Source of the DNA: Pseudomonadales bacterium
GTDB lineage: Bacteria > Pseudomonadota > Gammaproteobacteria > Pseudomonadales > Azotimanducaceae
Direction: 5' to 3'
DNA length: 64,000 nt
Assembly: GCA_028285415.1 (NCBI GenBank)
Contig: JANQPF010000012.1
Location: forward strand, 52,175-116,174
How positions within the stretch are numbered: position 1 is the first letter of the stretch; every line of letters begins with the position of its first letter. A model generated the notes under the pieces. That model had not been told where the DNA came from. It saw only the letters and a list, made by a program, of their open reading frames with translations, and ran no database searches. Made by a program: the position numbers and the translations under genes. Shown in pieces: positions 62,836 to 64,000 of this stretch.

Positions 62836-64000
62836 ATGCCCGATTCTCCCCGCGTCATTCAAGTTGCCGTGCCCCGACCGCTGCACGCCGTTTACGACTA
62901 CTCGGTACCGGCGGATATGCCCGTGCCTGAGCCCGGCGCGCGGGTGAGCGTGCCGTTCGGCCACAGCAAAACCGTTGGTGTGTGCGTCGCACAGGTGCGG
63001 GAATCTCAGCACGACAAGGCTTTGAAAGACGTTTACGCCGTCATTGACGACACCGCGGTGGTACCCGAGTCGCTGATGACGCTGGCCCGGTGGATGACTA
63101 CCTATTATCACTATCCGCTCGGCGAAGTGCTGGCCACCATGCTGCCTGCCGCCGCCCGCAAAGGCGCCGCCTGTGAGATTCAGCCGGCCGATGTCTGGCA
63201 GAGCGTTCCAGGAGCGGCCGTGAGCAACCGCGCCAGAGCGCAGCAGGCGCTCCTCGACTACCTCACCGAGGCGGGTCCAAGCAGCGGTGCCGACATCGTT
63301 GCCGCCGGTCATCGCCGCGACATCCTGCGCGCATTGACCAAGGCCGGACACGTGACGCGCACCGACGCGATGGTGACCGCACCTTCCGAAAATCCACCCG
63401 TGCCGAATCTGGATCAGGCAGAGGCCATAGCTACCATCACCGCAAATCTCGGCGGTTTTGCGGCGTACCTCCTCGAGGGCGTTACCGGCAGCGGCAAAAC
63501 CGAGGTTTATCTGCGCAGCATCGAACCCGTGGTAAAGGGAGGCCGTCAGGTCCTGGTGCTGGTGCCGGAGATTGCGCTGACACCGCAGACGCTGGCGCGT
63601 TTTCAGCGGCGCTTCGCCCGCGTGGGCATGCTGCATTCCAACTTGACGGATCACGAACGCCTGCAGACCTGGCTGAAGTGCAGGCGTGGAGACATCGACG
63701 TGCTGATCGGCACCCGCTCCGCGGTGTTCACGCCGTTTGCCGATCTGGGCCTCATTGTCGTCGACGAAGAGCACGACGCCTCCTACAAACAGCAGGAAGG
63801 GCTCAGATATTCCGCCCGGGACCTGGCCGCCAAGCGTGCCCAGGACGGCAACGTGCCCGTGGTCTTCGGCACCGCCACGCCGTCGCTGGAATCACTCCAT
63901 AACGTTCAGCTGGGCCGCTATGAGCTGCTCCATCTGCACCACCGCGCGGGCGGCGCTTCGATGCCCGAGTACCGGGTCATCGACATGCGCGGACAGACGC
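62836..64000 (+). CDS. priA: Primosomal protein N' (PriA), 5' part
   Basis: From the ATG at 62836 a frame runs 388 codons to the window edge without a stop, over half of the usual length of about 730. The 3' DNA-end-binding domain ([37 protein letters not shown]) is followed by the helicase core with Walker [28 protein letters not shown], the DEEH box [15 protein letters not shown] and [10 protein letters not shown]. PriA restarts stalled replication forks. The zinc domain and helicase C-terminus are beyond the window. Confidence 0.96.
   Translation, partial: MPDSPRVIQVAVPRPLHAVYDYSVPADMPVPEPGARVSVPFGHSKTVGVCVAQVRESQHDKALKDVYAVIDDTAVVPESLMTLARWMTTYYHYPLGEVLATMLPAAARKGAACEIQPADVWQSVPGAAVSNRARAQQALLDYLTEAGPSSGADIVAAGHRRDILRALTKAGHVTRTDAMVTAPSENPPVPNLDQAEAIATITANLGGFAAYLLEGVTGSGKTEVYLRSIEPVVKGGRQVLVLVPEIALTPQTLARFQRRFARVGMLHSNLTDHERLQTWLKCRRGDIDVLIGTRSAVFTPFADLGLIVVDEEHDASYKQQEGLRYSARDLAAKRAQDGNVPVVFGTATPSLESLHNVQLGRYELLHLHHRAGGASMPEYRVIDMRGQT

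Noticed and set aside
62679..62858. N-terminal extension of L31
   Set aside because: The extension lies in the rpmE/priA divergent promoter region and has no similarity; L31 starts at the ATG at 62678.

Overview
The window is a dense stretch of a high-GC gammaproteobacterial chromosome. Hand counts of a few lines give about 65% GC in core genes and about 45% in one accessory patch. The strongest taxonomic clue is the right end. The order priA / rpmE / M48 protease / PBP1A / pilM-N-O-P-Q / aroK / aroB / damX-like is the block known from Pseudomonas and related Gammaproteobacteria. gltBD, greB and syd also fit. I cannot name a genus. The content suggests a free-living, aerobic, probably aquatic organism. 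No rRNA, tRNA, CRISPR array, prophage or complete insertion sequence was seen.

Layout. 0-6 kb: a run of small minus-strand genes with 4-bp overlaps, then a TPR protein coupled to an MbnH-like di-heme enzyme, and an MFS-acyltransferase fusion for lysophospholipid handling. 6-10.3 kb: a TauD-type dioxygenase, a class II aldolase-like gene overlapping mtnA, a luciferase-like monooxygenase and a membrane protein. 10.4-15 kb: greB; an EF-hand / ECF sigma / anti-sigma / periplasmic sensor operon; syd; a TetR gene with two matching palindromic operators; a SYLF protein. 15-25.8 kb: lipocalin with a DUF6134-like protein, a TsgA-like transporter, nucleoside hydrolase, an alkylation-repair pair (Ogt and Ada-AlkA), a phosphomannose-isomerase-like cupin with a membrane phosphoesterase, an MBL hydrolase, and two coupled enoyl-CoA hydratases with a periplasmic DsrE-like protein. 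25.9-30.9 kb: an accessory surface-glycan region (two methyltransferases, sulfotransferase, glycosyltransferase) running into an AT-rich patch with three orphan genes, one of them only 57 residues. 31-37.8 kb: a WARQDP-repeat protein, epoxide hydrolase, prolyl oligopeptidase, malate dehydrogenase and a GNAT protein.

37.8-44.2 kb: a 338-bp non-coding leader rich in perfect stems precedes gltB and gltD (GOGAT). I could not place this leader in any riboswitch family I know, and it is the best candidate here for an undescribed element. 44.2-49.7 kb: LysR and pirin diverge from nitroreductase-pirin-Kef antiporter, probably an electrophile/redox stress module. 49.7-58 kb: damX-like, aroB, aroK and the type IV pilus alignment/secretin genes. 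A strong intrinsic terminator sits directly against the aroK start codon. 58-64 kb: PBP1A, an M48 protease, rpmE and the first part of priA.

Compared with the pseudomonad order, gltBD is inverted and separated from damX by the redox module, so the 44-50 kb segment looks like a rearrangement junction.
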